64,000 nucleotides of DNA from Bactrocera neohumeralis (taxonomy: Eukaryota; Arthropoda; Insecta; Diptera; Tephritidae), in the NCBI RefSeq assembly GCF_024586455.1, contig NC_065921.1:82210163-82274162 (forward strand), written 5' to 3'. A program made the position numbers and the translations under genes. The notes beneath the pieces are model-generated. The model was not told the DNA's origin. It did no database searches and was given only the letters and a program-made list of their open reading frames with translations. Shown here piece by piece: positions 1-55,935 of this stretch; position 1 is the stretch's first letter, and each line of letters begins with the position of its first letter.

Positions 1-1600
1 CTTAAACATACAGCTTTTTAATTTCGAATGCTCTAAATTATTTATTCATTTCAGATTAAAATGTGAACGATTAAGCTGGAGTAAAGAAAAAAGTTTTAAA
101 AGTGAAAAGCTTGAGAAGAGCTTTGGCACTGCTAATAACCAGCAGCAAAATTTTATATTTTAACTAAATATAAAAATATTTCTTGAAAATTAAAAAGAGT
201 TTGCTAACAACTAAAAAACAAATTAAATTGCCAAGAAGCTTTCAAAGAGCTTTTTAAAATTTTTTAAGTTTTAACTCTGCTTACACAGAAATTCATATTT
301 TAACTAAATATGAAAATATTTGTTGAAAATTAAGAAGAAAACTAAAAAAAATCAAATTGCCAAGAAGCTTTCAAAAAGCCTTTTTTTATTTTTAAGCTTT
401 AACGCTGCTTGCAGTGAGAATTCTTTTTGAACTAATTATAAAAAAATTATGAAAATTAAAAAATATATGTTAAAAAAAATAAAACTTTTCAAAATTGCTC
501 AAATGCTTTTTTTTCAATTTCTAATGTAAGATGTAAAACTATTAAGCAATTATTTCTTTCTAAAATTAGCTTTATTAAAAAGGATTTTAAATGTGTTTCT
601 TGTCCTATTTTTTTAGTGAAGTAAAAAAGCTCGAAAATTGCTAAAAAGCTTCCAAAGAGCTTTTTTTTAACTTTATAGGACATAATGCTCAAACAAGCCA
701 TTATTGTTTATTAAACTAAACTTACTTGAAATGCAAAAATTCTGCTCAAAATCTTTTTACCTCAATATAAAATAAAAAACGATTAAGTCTTCGTTTCTTA
801 ATAAAAAAATCTTACCTAAATAGCTTCGTAAATAAATTTTTTGTGTTACTTTGTTTATTGAAATAGCTTTTCTGTAAAAGCTTATAAAAATTCTCCAAAC
901 TGTTTAACAGCTTTCAAAGAGTTTTTTTTTTGAAATTCCTTAATATGAAATAAAAAACAGTGAAATAAAACAAATTTATTAAAATTAAAAAAAAAATTTC
1001 AAAAATTATTAATTTTTACAAAATTGCGCAGAAGCTTTAAAAGAACTTTTCATAATTTTTTAGTTTTTACTGACATTAGTTTACTTAAAAAGCTATTTTA
1101 ATAACAGTTTTTGTATTTTTGATGAAATTGTTTTTCTTTAAAAGCTTAAACAAATTCTCAAAATTGCACAAAAGCTTGCAAAAAGCTTTTTTAATTTCTT
1201 AATATTGAATAAAACACAATTAAGGCATTTTTGCTAAATAAACTAAACTTGCTTAAAAAGCTTGCTAAATATCATTTTATATATTTTTTTCTCTAAAAGC
1301 TTATGAAAAGTCTCGAAATTGATTAAAAGCTTCCATAGAGTAATAGTTTTTAATAAAGTAGTTTATCAATCAAATTGCCAAGAAGCTTTCAAAAAGCTTT
1401 TTTAATTTTTTTAAGCTTTAATTTTAAAAGCTTATGAAAATTCTCAAAATTGGTTAAAAGCTTTATAAGAGCTTTTTTTCAATTACTTTATAAAATAAGA
1501 AACAATTAAGAAATATTTTTCTTAAACAAAGACCTTTTGTATTTTTTTAATGAAATAACTTTTTCTAAAGCTTCGTAAATAAAATTATATATATATGAAA
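1..1600. repeat. AT-rich tandem array, about 130-bp period, AAGCTT-rich
   Basis: The region repeats a diverged unit of about 125-135 bp. Each unit carries AAGCTT palindromes of the form TTGCCAAGAAGCTTTCAAAG or AAAAGCTTATGAAAATTCTC. Two well-preserved copies of the TTGCCAAGAAGCTTTC block start at 227 and 356 (129 bp apart), and another starts near 1375. Short open frames here are repeat by-products. Confidence 0.75.
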
Positions 1601-1657
1601 AAATGCAAAGCTGTTGTATGTACATAATTAAATATGGATGTATGGAGTGAAGTGCTT

Positions 1658-2056
1658 TTTATTATTTGAATTTTTTGGAACAATGCTCAGGCGCGTACCC
1701 GGAAATGGTTACCTGTCCTTTTCTATGCAGACAAACGCAAAAGGAGCAAGAAAAGGAAAACATTGTAAAAGCTGCTGGTACGCACCTGCGGGTTTCAAGT
1801 CACAAAAACCGGACAGGTAACCTACAGTGTTCATAGTCGCCGCAGCTCAAGCGCATAGTGCGACGTGGAAAAAAATTATTTGAATAAAAAACAAAATCGA
1901 AAACTACTTTTGCCACAGTATTTGCATAGTAGACATTTCATTGGCAACACAACTAAGTAACTTAAATGTAAAAAAATAAATATTTCTCATTTGTTATACC
2001 GTTAGCTTTTCACAGAGCAAATGCACGTAACTCTCGGGCTGCACGCTCCGAACGCT
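1658..2056 (-). other. kn: probable 3' UTR of kn with candidate AATAAA signal
   Basis: Downstream of the TAG stop on the minus strand is AT-rich, non-coding sequence. The first AATAAA hexamer I can see on this strand lies at 1663-1658, which would give a 3' UTR of roughly 400 nt. The real cleavage site could lie elsewhere, and fly kn transcripts may use more distal sites. Confidence 0.35.
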
Positions 2057-44589
<42,533 letters not shown>

Positions 44590-45289
44590 CTAGAAAAACA
44601 AAAGCAAAATACAAAAAACATCACTAAATTACATTGTTTATAAAAGTAAGTTGTCATTAGCGTAATTATTTAAGCATAATTATGTACTACAAGCGAGAAA
44701 TACAACAACACACGCCTACATATGCAGGCACTGGTGTTAGATGGAGTACAACTTTATTAGGGAACAAGTGAGGAGAAAGGATCAGCAAGCAAGTGTGACA
44801 TGGGTGACACTGTGGTCATTCACAAATGACGAAAGGTACAACAAACAAACACACACAGTCATATATATAAACATACATACACTCACATATATCATCAACA
44901 GTGTTGGCCGAGTGTGGTCAATATTTATTTTGTGCACGAGACACACACTTGTAGAGGTTAGATTAAGTACACACATACTTGCATGTATGTTTGTATATAT
45001 GTATTTTGGTAAATATATATGTATTTATTTGTTTTCTTACCAAAATAAGGTCAGTGTATTTCGTATTATCGGCACATATTATCTTCTTAGCAAATAACAG
45101 TATCAAGTGCGCATTGTGTTGTTGTATTTGTTATAAGGATAGTACTAGAAAAATGTTAGCTTTCATTTATTTGCATAATGGTGAGTTTCGAAAGTGTTTA
45201 CAAAGGAAAATTGGACATTTATATATGGCTTCATTTGTAGGGAAGGATATATTTTTTGATAATTTGTTTTTGTAGTGTTAAATTAAGAA

Positions 45290-45990
45290 TTTCACTGTTT
45301 CCAAAAGTTTTCAAAATTTTCCAAAATAGTAAAAAAAAAATTCAAAAATATTTCAAAACTTCTTTGATATTTTTGAATTGATTTTCAGAATTTCACTGTT
45401 TCCAAATGTTTTCAAAAATATTTTTCAAAATTTTCCAAAATATTTAAAACAAATTTCAAAAATATTTTAAAACTTTTTTGATATTTTTGAATTGATTTTC
45501 AGATAATCTTGAAGAAACTTCACACATTTAAGAAAGTTTTCAAAATATTAAAAAAAATTCAAATGTACTTAAAAACTTTTTTGATATTTTCGAATTCATT
45601 TTGAGATACTCCTGTAGGGGCCTCACATATTTCCAAAAGTTTTTAAAAATATTTAAAAAAATTTCAAAAATATTTTAAAACATTTGTGATATTTTCGAAT
45701 TGTATTTCAAATATTTTTGAAGAGTTTTCAAAGATATCTAAATATTTTTCAGATGAGAAACTTTTTTTACCATTTTTTTAATATGTTAAATACATATATT
45801 TTAATGTTTTTAAAGATTTTCAAAAATATTTTTAAAAAAATTTCAGATATATTTTAAAATTTTTTTGATTTTTTCGAATTGATTTTCAGATGTTCTTAAA
45901 GATGCTTCACAAATTTAAAGATTTTTTAAATAAAATCTTTTTTTTGACCATTTTTCAAATATGTGAATTATTTTTGTTTTTGCTTTTAAA
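45290..45990. repeat. tandem array, about 105-115-bp period, AT-rich
   Basis: Units contain TTTTTGATATTTTTGAATTG, ATTTTCAGA and CTTCAC-ATTT blocks followed by CCAAAAGTTTTCAAAA. The GATATTTTTGAATTG block recurs near 45366, 45479 and 45583, with diverged copies to about 45960. Confidence 0.75.
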
Positions 45991-46099
45991 GGTTTTTGCA
46001 AATATTTTAAACTTTTCCGTCCTTTTTGAATTGATTGTCACGTCGCAAAGTTTTCTAATTTAGAAATTTTCGGAAGCAAAGCTTAAAATTATTGCATAA

Positions 46100-47110
46100 T
46101 ATTTTTTCGTTTCTAAAAATTTTTGAAAATTTTCGATCTTTCGATTTTTGAAAAATTTTCAAAGATATCTAATCACTTTTCTAATGAGATGCTATAGTCG
46201 AGAAATTTTTTGCTCCAAAAAAGTATTTTTTTCCGAACTGCTTTTCAACTTTTTTCAAAAGTTTTCGAAATTTTTCAAATATTTTTCGAATAAAACAATA
46301 AACAATCATTTCGAAAATCAAGTGTCTGTAAATTTTCATTCTTACTGGCTACAGCTTGAATATTTTTCTAAATATTTGATTGGTTTTATAAACTTTTCGA
46401 ATTTTTCTGAACATTTGCACAGTTTTCGATTTCGAATTTTGAAGTGTTTTGAAAGGTATCTAAACATTTTTCAAATGAGATATTTGATTCGAGCAATTTT
46501 TTGTTTCTAAAAGTTGTTTTCCTCAATTGCGTTCCTACCATTTTGAGCATTTTTCAACGTTTTCCAAATATTTTTTCAAATGTCAAACTATTTCGAATAT
46601 TAAGTTTCTGTAAAATTTTATTCTGACTACAATTTGATTTTTTTTTCTAAATAATATTTTGATTTTCTATTATTTTCAAAAATTTCTAAACATTTTTCAA
46701 ATGTCAAACTATTTCGAAAATTAAGTTTAAAGAAAACACATTTTTACTGAAAACAGTTTGAAGTTTTTTCTAAATATTTGACAGATTTTCTAAAATTTTG
46801 GAAGTTTTCTGACCACAGTTTGAAGTTTTTTCTAAATATTTGACAGATTTTCTAAAATTTTCAAAGTTTTCCAAACATTTTTCAAATGTCAAACTATTTC
46901 GAAAATCAAGTTTCTAAAATAATCATTTTAACTGATCCCAGTTTGAATTTTTTTTCTAAATATTTGATAGATTTTCTAAAATTTTCAAAGTTTTCTAAAC
47001 ATTTTTCAAATGTCAAACTATTTCGAAAATTAAGTTTCTAAAAAAATTATTTTTACAGACCCCAGTTTGAAGTTTTTTCTAAATATTTGGTTGGGTATAA
47101 CTTCGAAAAT
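46100..47110. repeat. tandem array, about 122-bp period, with TCAAATGTCAAACTATTTCG
   Basis: TGTCAAACTATTTCGAA starts near 46581, 46702, 46887 and 47011. The 121- and 124-bp steps give the basic period, and the 185-bp step includes a partial duplication of the CAGTTTGAAGTTTTTTCTAA block. A more diverged portion precedes it at 46100-46550, where an open frame at 46148-46510 is a repeat by-product. Confidence 0.82.
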
Positions 47111-48594
47111 CACTTGAAAAATTAATTGTTTATTGAAATTCGAAAATCAGTTAAAGTTTTTTAATATATTTTTGAAATTTCTATTAAATTTTTATAGTTC
47201 CTAAAATATTTTCAATATATTTTAAACGACTTTCTATATACTAGGTAAATTTTCCAAGATTTTCTATGGGGTTTTAAGGTTTTTCTGAAATTTTTTCGAA
47301 TATAAGTAATCATTATATGTAAGAATTACATATGAGTAATGAAGAACATTACTTATTTAGACAGCATTGTAATCAGACGCTCGGGCATATGACAATATGC
47401 GAACAAAACCGATGTTGTCTGATATTTTATTTGTTGAAACCGCTAATTACGTTAGACTAACAGTTAATTGCGGTAGATAGGCGATATGCATATGTACAAA
47501 TAAATATGTATATTGTATATATATTTACATTTGCATACATACATATGTATATAGACAGACAGAGCCTTCTAAGTTGAGCGCGAGCATTGTTTGCTGTTTG
47601 ATGCCGTGATAAGCGCCTGAAACTACACGCTGACATAATATGGACTTTCTCTACAAAAGTTGCCACAGCCGGATGGCTAAGGATCTGTCATTGTAAGTAC
47701 ATACATATGTACGCTTATTAAGAGAGCTGTCAAAAAACGATTGATGGCAGCGTGGGTCAACGCTTAGCTGCTGGCGTAGGGCGAAAAGTTGCAGCAAGGT
47801 GCTAACTAAAGACAAAGGATATGACAGCAAGGACGTGTTTGTATTTTTTTTTGTTGTTTTTGAAATTTCGAAATTGTGCCATATGCACTAGATGTGCCAC
47901 TAACAAGTAGTTATGCATGTACTGAAGGGTCTCGAAAACTCGAAAGTTAGTTGAGTGATTAGCCATAAAACCACAAGTGTCGAATAACAGTGGCGGCCAA
48001 AGCAGGCTGGCGCAATTTCGTTCGACGCGTGTGCAGCAACCTTTTTACCTTTTTTCTGTTTGAGGGTTGAACTCATCATCGAATGTATGTAGAAACACAA
48101 ATAAGTAATATTTACTTACACGAGAGATAAATAAACAAACAGACAGGCGAACAAACAAACATTTGTTGCCAATATGTACTTGAGTACTTGAGAGCATCAG
48201 GCAGGAGCGAGAGCAGGTCCTTTGTTTGCCGTTGTTGTGCAGCCCTTCAAAACGGCCGCTGCTGGTTGCTGCAGTTCGTCTAATTTAAAAATAATTAAAT
48301 ACAAATACCAGGGATTGCACTCGCCTTTTGTGCGTCATATTTATAAATCTTATTTCCTCGCCAACCTCGCCACCCACCCAACCTTCCTTCTGTTGTGCAA
48401 CAAATGTGTCGGGCGGCCGCGTTTATTTCGTGATGATCGTCGCTTCTTTTATACGTGAATTATGGGCCTGGGCTTAGAGATAATGGCGAAGTAGTTGTTT
48501 GTAATTGCTGAAGAATGCAGTGGCAGAACAACCACCCAGCGCAGAGAGGGGTATTGGGCGCGAAAATGATAGCAAAAGCGGTTAGGTGTATGAA

Positions 48595-48930
48595 AATGGC
48601 GCACAGTGGGCTCTAAAACTGGTTTTATTTTCAAAAAAAAACTATAATTGAGTTTTTATTAAAAGTATGTTTTTTTATAAAAAAATACTTTGCAAAATTG
48701 GCGCACAGTAGGCTAAGAACTGGATTTATTTTACAAAAAATGTATAATTAAGTTTTTATAAAATTATTTTATTTTATTAAAACAGAACTTTGAAAATTTG
48801 AGCGCACAGTGGTATAAAAACTAATTTTATTTTACAAAATTTTTTTTTTTTAATTTTAAATAAAACTATATTTTTTTATAAAAAAATATTTTGAGAATTT
48901 GCGTGTACTGTGGGAAAAAGGTGCTAATTT
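48595..48930. repeat. tandem array, 101-bp period, with GCGCACAGTGGG
   Basis: GCGCACAGT starts at 48599, 48701 and 48802, with a degenerate fourth copy (GCGTGTACTGTGG) near 48901. The remainder of the unit is AT-rich (AACTGGTTTTATTTT, then ATAATTGAGTTTTTAT). Confidence 0.88.
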
Positions 48931-48959
48931 TAGAGGAAAAAATTATTGTTACTGAGCTT

Positions 48960-50690
48960 CTTTTGAAAAATATTCTAAGATGATGTTTTTATTAATATTT
49001 TTGCAATATTTTTTATATAATTTTTTTCATATTCTTTTTGTTGTATAATTTTATGCAAACTTTTTTAGTAGAAAAAATATTATTTTTTTAATTTTTTTAT
49101 TTTATTTTGTTTTTTGAAATTTTAAATATTATTCCTTAATTTTGGTAAACTTTAAAATGTTATTTTCTTATCAAACATTTTTTAAATTTTAAAAATTATT
49201 TCTAAATATTGATTGATTTTAAGATATTATTTTTTACTTTTTTAATTTAAAGAAATTTAAAAAGTATTCCTAAATTTTCGTTAATTTTTTTCAATAATTT
49301 TTTTAAATTTTAAAATATTATTTTTCATCAATTTTTTTTTTAATTAAATTAATTTATTGAAATTTTAAAAATTATTTCTAAAATTTGGTAAATTTTAATA
49401 CATTAATTTTTGGTCAATAATTTTTTCTTAATAAATTAATTAATAGAAACTTTAGAATTATTTCTAAATTTTGATTGACTTTATGCTATTATTTTTTATA
49501 CATAATTTTTTTAAATTAAATTAATTTATCGAATTTTCAAAATGATTTCTAAATTTAGGTGTAAACTTAAAAATATTTTTTTTTCAATAATTTTTTTTAA
49601 TAAATTATTTAATAAAAACTTTAAAAATTATTTCTAAATTTTGGTTGATATTAAGATTTTAATTTTTTTGATTAATTTTGGTTGACATTAAGATATTAAT
49701 TTTTTTAATTAAGTTAATATAAGCTACTTTTAAAAATTAATCCTAAATTTTGGTAAACTTTACAATATAATTTTTTTATCCAAACCTTTGTTTAATTAAA
49801 TTAATTTATAGAAATTTTAAAAATTAGATTTGGATAAACTTATATTTCACTTTTATTTTATCCATACATTTTTAAATTAAATTTTAATCTCAGTAATATT
49901 TAAAAATTATTTCCAAATTTGCGTAATTTTAGAAATATTATTTCTTTGACGTTAAGTTTTTTTATAAATTAATTTTTTTTTATTTAATATTAAAAATTTT
50001 CTTTAATTAGGTAATTTAATTTTAAAAATCTTCCTAAATAAGGTAATTTTTAAAATATTGCTGATTTTATTTGTTTAAAAATTTCTTATTTTTTACTATT
50101 TTTTTAATTTGCAATTTTTAATTGTTAGGGTAAAAATTTTTTTTTTAATATTTTTAATTAAATTTGTTTACTGAAATTTTCTAAATTATTTCCAAGTTTT
50201 GTTAATCTTGTAAATTTTATTTATTTTTTATAAATATTATAAATTGATTTTTTAATTTTATTTAATTAAATTTAATTTTTTTAATTAAATTTGTTTTAAT
50301 TATTTTTTTAAATTTGGAAAATAATTCCTAAATTTCGGTAGTTTTTAAAATATTACTGATTTTATTTGTTTACAAATTTCTTAACTTTTTAACAATTTTT
50401 TTTTTATTTTCGGTGTTACAGTATTAATTTTTTTTGTTTTAATATTTTTATTTTAATTTTTTACTGAAGTTTTAAAAATTATTTCCAAATTTTAGTCATT
50501 TTGAAAATATCATTTTTTTCATGTAAATTAATAAATTAAATTAACTAATTTTGTTTTAATTAATGCAAATTTTTTTTAATTTAATTTAATTTTTTTAATT
50601 AAATTAATTTTTTTTTTTAACTTTTAAAAATAATTCCTTAATTTTGCTAATTTTTAAAATATTTTTTAGATATTTTCTGATCATACATCA
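48960..50690. repeat. AT-rich diverged tandem array
   Basis: A block TTTTAAAAATTATTTCTAAA, TTTTGGTAAATTTTAAAATA, TTAATTTTTT recurs at about 60-130-bp intervals through 1.7 kb. The only recurring GC signal is a TTTGGTAAA/TTCGGTAA-type word. Confidence 0.65.
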
Positions 50691-52429
50691 TCTAAGTTTG
50701 TTTTTTTAAATTTACAAGCCCACAATGCACCACTGCAGTTTGCATCATCATTACCCAAAAAACAACAAACACCAGCCGGACGCAGCGGGTAGTACGAAAA
50801 AAAGCGGCCAACTACTCAAGTGTCAGACGCGCACTCGCTTTTAGCAACATATGTGCGCACTTTTACATCACGAAAATGTACCAGCCGCCTGACTGGGGGG
50901 TGCTGCACACACACACGCACACTTGTATATGGAAGCACATTCGAATCAAACCAGCAAAAGGTAATCAGAAATTAATTTCTGTAAGCGCGCACGAGAGGGC
51001 TCATCAGCCCAAATACATGCTTACATGCAAACAAACATTACAGTTATCTGTCTACATTTTCTAAGCGTGCTTACGAGTGTGCGTGTGTGTACATACATAA
51101 ATATATGAATATCCTTTCGGCTTACAACTATCATCCCTTATTATCCCGTTTGTCAGTTTAATAATCATTTTTTTCTTATTTGATATTTATAGCATTGCTG
51201 TTGTTGTTGTTGTTGCAAAAGACAATGAATTGGCATAAATTAGAAATTAAGGTAAAACTGAGCACTCGAACACAAGTGCGTATGCTCGTACACATACACA
51301 CATACATATTCACGAAGCGCCCCGCCACCCCGCGCGGCGTCGGTAGTTAAGCCCAGCATGTGGCGCATGTGTCAATCCGGTCGAACTAATAATAAATCGC
51401 AGACGCAGCCGTCGGGCGGGCAAGTGCAAGCTAATGTTTCAACTAATTTCGAGACAAATAAATATTAAAAAAAAAAAAAAAAAAAAAACAGAAAATAACG
51501 GTATAACACATATTTAGCATTTTCGCACTTTCGATATTTTCCGTTTTTGTTTTTACAACTTTAGTGTCTTGTCTGCTAGCTAACCCTCGTTTCTGACACA
51601 TTTTCGCATTTTCTCCCTTTTCACGACATTTTTTTGTTTTTGTATTCTGGTTAATGGCATTTTGGTGTTTTTGCAGAATTTACATTTTTCGCCTAATTTC
51701 TGTAAATTTATTTCTGCTGTTTTCGTTGTTTTTGTTTGCAATTAGTTTCTGCGGCATATTTTGCATTTTTGCAGCTCAGCTTGTTGACGACTTGAAAATA
51801 GGTCTGCTTTGGCTGACTTTTACAACTGACATTGCAAACCGTTATCAAAAACGGATCCTTTGTTGTTATTTAAAAAAAAAATTAGCACAAATCAATTAAA
51901 TGCTAAATAATTAATTTTTTGTATATGACAGTTGAGGCTCGTCTGCAGAAAAATAAATACTAAGAAAACATAACCTCAATTTTTATGATTTAATTTATGA
52001 ATTTTTTTCCAATTTTCAACGAAAATCATAAGTTAGTATATTTCATTGACAATATCGAAAAACTGTGTTGTTTTTTTTTTTAAATTTTCATTCGGATGTC
52101 TGTATATTATATAACAGAAGATCTGAATATATTACATAAGTATGACTTTATTTTCTTTGACCATTCTTTTCCACAAATCTTTAAAAATAAAGCCACCTTA
52201 GACCTTCTCTTTCCTCACCATCTAAAGGTTTTCGACAAATAGCGAAAGCTCTAAGCTTTTATCAAACTGTTTTGCTCTTATAGATATAGTGAACGCTCTA
52301 TGAATGTGGCCACTTTTCACTACTGTGCTCTACAACTTACATTTTTCGACGAATAGTGAAAGCTCTTAGCTTTCATCGAGCTTTTCGCTGCTTTTTGTAG
52401 AGAAATTTTCGAGTCGCAATTACATTTAA

Positions 52430-52770
52430 AGGCTCTAAGCTTTCATTTAAGCTTTCATCAAACTTTTTTGCTGTTATGGATGTAGTGAAAGCTCTAAGCT
52501 TTCATAGAACTCTTTTGCTGTTATGAATGCAGTGGAAGCTATAAGCTTTCATTAAACTTTTTTGCTGTTATGAATGTAGAGGAAACTCTAAGCTCTCATA
52601 AAACTTTTTTGCTATTATGAATGTAGTGAAAGCTTTAAGCATTCATCAAACTTCTTTGCCCTTATGAATATCGTGAAAGATATAAGCTTTCATCGAACTT
52701 TTTTACTGTTATGAACGCAGTGAAAGCTTTAAGCATCAAAATGTTTTGTTGTTATGAATGTGGCTTCCTT
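52430..52770. repeat. minisatellite, 47-bp period
   Basis: A regular unit AAAGCTCTAAGCTTTCATCA, AACTTTTTTGCTGTTATGAA, TGTAGTG. The GCTGTTATG position steps through 52471, 52518, 52565, 52612, 52659 and 52706, exactly 47 bp each, then one shorter unit. Less regular relatives of the GAAAGCTCTAAGCTTTCAT block extend upstream to about 52230 and downstream to about 52900. Confidence 0.93.
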
Positions 52771-52919
52771 TGACCTCGTCTTTTGCGCAACAACTTGCCA
52801 TATTTCGATAAATTATGAAAGCTCGAAGCTTTCATCAAGCTTTTTGCAGCTTTTCGTAGAGAAATTTTCGAATCACAATAATATTTAAAGGCTTGATAAG
52901 GCTTTCAAGAAATGGAGTT

Positions 52920-54820
52920 AAGATCTCATAGCTATTTCAAAGCAGCTTTCGGGAAAACATGGTTCAGAAACCACCTAGTTGAAACACCAGGCGGAAATTG
53001 AGCGATTTTTCTTGGACAAATCATGTTCTTTTGCTTTTTTTGTTTTTTGGAGAAGTCATTTCACTATTCTGTTTTTCTAAAGCAATCCACTGAAACTATC
53101 CACGATCCACTGTCTATAGTATTGAGAAGTTCTAATCCTGAATGCATTCTCTCTCTTAAGTTGTAACTTCAAATTACTTTAATGCTCTCTTTTTGGGACT
53201 AAATTTCGCTACAAAAATGGGTTTAGGATTTCTGAAACAGTTTCTTTTTCTCGAATACAGTTTTTTTCTCGGTTCTGTGGCCTTTAGATAGAGATAAATT
53301 GAGGCTTGCACCGCGATCATAGTTTAATTTTGCAACGACACACTGATAAAGTACAGTAACCTGCTAAGTGATGTTGGTGCGATGTGGTGCCTATTTGAAT
53401 GCATAGATCCAATCGCCTTTATCCTGCGTCTACAAGGTGCTGTGCAGTCCAGTAAAAGCTGCTCGGGAGTCTCTGCCTACATGACATTCCGTAACCTTTA
53501 TAGCTATTAGACTTCTGGTACTTAGAGGAGTTTTAAATAATGATATATTCGGCAAGGCTTTTAAGTTTCCTCAAGTTTTCAAAAGCTTTGTAGAAAAAAG
53601 TTTCCTATGTAGCGAAGACTAACCGGAATATTCGGTTTAGCTTGGTATGAAAACAGACGCTACGGAGCATTTATGTCTTAAATTGGCATATAATTTGGAG
53701 AGAAATAAGTTTAAAGGAATTTTTGAAAGTTCGATTATTGAACATTAAAAATTTTTTATGAAAGCTCTTCAAACTTCTCTGACTTAAAAGAGAAATGGAC
53801 GTTTTTAGAGTTTCTTTAAGCTAGGTCAGTATTTTTTAAATATTAAGAGAACATATTGGAGAGAAAGTACCCGGATCCCTCCTATATAACCACTTTTAGC
53901 AGTAAGAATAATAGTAAAAATCGTGTCCCACTAAATTTGCTGTTATTCCCGCGTCGCTAATCGCGTCAATATTGTTTTGCAGTTTAAATTATTTCAAAGA
54001 AAAAAAACCAACCGAATTCCATCGGCTAAGCAAAAACAGTAAACGAGCCACTCATAATTGATATCATGTCTGCTCGTCTTCGAGAATTCTTCGAATGGAA
54101 CTGCCATAAAGCTGACGCAAACTAAACCAGTTACTTTTTTTTTACACACACCGCAGCGCTAAAGGGATTATCTCCACACCATCGCTTCTATGCGGAGGGA
54201 GCAAAAAACCCGTTCACCTCCAACTGCCGTGGACGCGGCCGGTTGTCAAACATTTGAACAACAATTACAAATGCCAAACTTTTGATGCGACTGATTCACA
54301 GCAGCCATAATAATAATACAGTTAACAAACATTTAAAAAATGCAGTCGGGCAATACCGTAAAGGGAGCACAACAAACACAGGCACACAAAAGAAGAAAAA
54401 GAAAAGAAAAGAAAAAACAATCAGTGGCCACAAAACGTACGAGCTGAAGAAAAATACAGAGCGTTTTATTTTGTTTGCCTCGCCTACTACACGAAGCTCT
54501 AACCGTACCCCAGCCAGCGACTAACTTTGCGCAACACCAAAAAGTTATAAGTGATGACAACAATAGTGATGATGATGAAATAAATCTGCGACAAACTAAA
54601 AGCCATCAATCAATATGGACACAAGCATAAGCGGCACCGAAGATATGGATCATCTCAGTGTGCTAGCTGCATATGCGACGCAAGCGTTCGGCAGACAATA
54701 GCGAGCTGCTGCTCCGTTGCTGCCTTTGGTCACAAAGTAACGTGGCGTTGGATGTGTTGGTCAAATAAAAGCATGTCGTTTTGGAGCTGCAGAGCACTAT
54801 AGTGTGTTGAGTTCTGTAAT
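52920..54820. other. unassigned intronic sequence
   Basis: Single-copy-looking sequence. The open frames at 54282-54563 and 54663-54923 show low-complexity Lys/Thr or Phe/Cys bias and no domain. Confidence 0.4.
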
Positions 54821-54829
54821 GATGCAACA

Positions 54830-55935
54830 TTTTTGGAATCCCGAAATTTCGGGATCCCGAATTGTTTTCGGGATTTTGTACAAAATTTTTGCGAAAATAT
54901 TTTTCTAGCGGAATAGCAGACATGAAAAGTATTTTTTTGCGATTTTATAAGATGAAAATGCCTGCTTTACTTATTTTTTTATCAATTTTACCCAAAGTTT
55001 AAAAGCTGTTATAAAACAAAAAGAGAAACATCAAAACAAATTTTCATCATCCAGCAAAAAATTAAAAACTGTTAAGTTAATAAAAATTTTAAGAATAATA
55101 AAAATTTCGGGATCCCGATTTTTTCGGGATTTGTACATACAACATTTTCTAAAATATTTTATAACTCAATAAACACTGTTTTTTTTTATTAATTCGAAAA
55201 AAAAAAAAAAAAAAAAAAAAAAGTTTAAATACCGCTAATCCGGAAAATTAAAAGTTAAAGGAATATAAAAAAATTTGAAATATAAAAAAATTTACCAAAG
55301 ACATCCAGAATATTTTTCTTAAACCAATAAAGCATAACATAATACATGAATTTAAACATGTGATCCGGATTAAAGAATTTATAACTCCGGATTACAAACA
55401 CTGAAATTTTGAGTTTTTTTCCGGATTACAGTGGAATCCTGAATTAAAAATTAGCGGGCCTCTACTGTATCCCGATATTTTTTGGGGCTGTACATACAAC
55501 CTTTTTTAAAATACATACATACATACATATGTATGTATGTATGTAGATATTTGTATAACACAGTAAAGACTGAGAATTTTTTTATAAACTTCAACAAAAA
55601 AAAATCGGTATTTAAAAACTGGTACTGTAAACAATTTTTCAACACTCAGCAATAATACTAAAAATTTTAAAATATTTAAATTTTAAACTAAAGAAAAATT
55701 CGGGATCCCGACTTTTTCTTTTTTTTTTTAATTTTTTTTTTAATAAATTTTTTTTAATATTTTTATAACGTAATAACAAGTCAAAACATTTGTTTCATCT
55801 TCCCAAAAAGATTTCGGGATCCCGATTTTTCGGGATTTATACATAAAATTCTTTCTATAATATTTTTATTCTTTAATAGCTTCACTTTTACTTTTATCCG
55901 TAAATAAAAAATTTCGGGATCCCGAAATCCCGATA
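54830..55935. repeat. array with TTCGGGATCCCGA palindromes
   Basis: GGGATCCC occurs at 54851, 55109, 55702, 55816 and 55916, each within an ATTTCGGGATCCCGA-TTTTTCGGGATT context, with TACATACAACATTTTCTAAA as a second shared block. The last two steps are 114 and 100 bp. A CCGGATTA-rich segment (55340-55430) and a run of about 25 A at 55198-55222 interrupt the middle. Confidence 0.87.

Noticed and set aside
46148..46510. 120-codon plus-strand open frame
   Set aside because: Phe/Ser/Asn-rich translation of an AT-rich tandem array; no domain.
51460..51490. Poly(A) run as a processed pseudogene tail
   Set aside because: No mRNA-like sequence or target-site duplication is recognisable next to it. 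The same applies to the A-run at 55198-55222.
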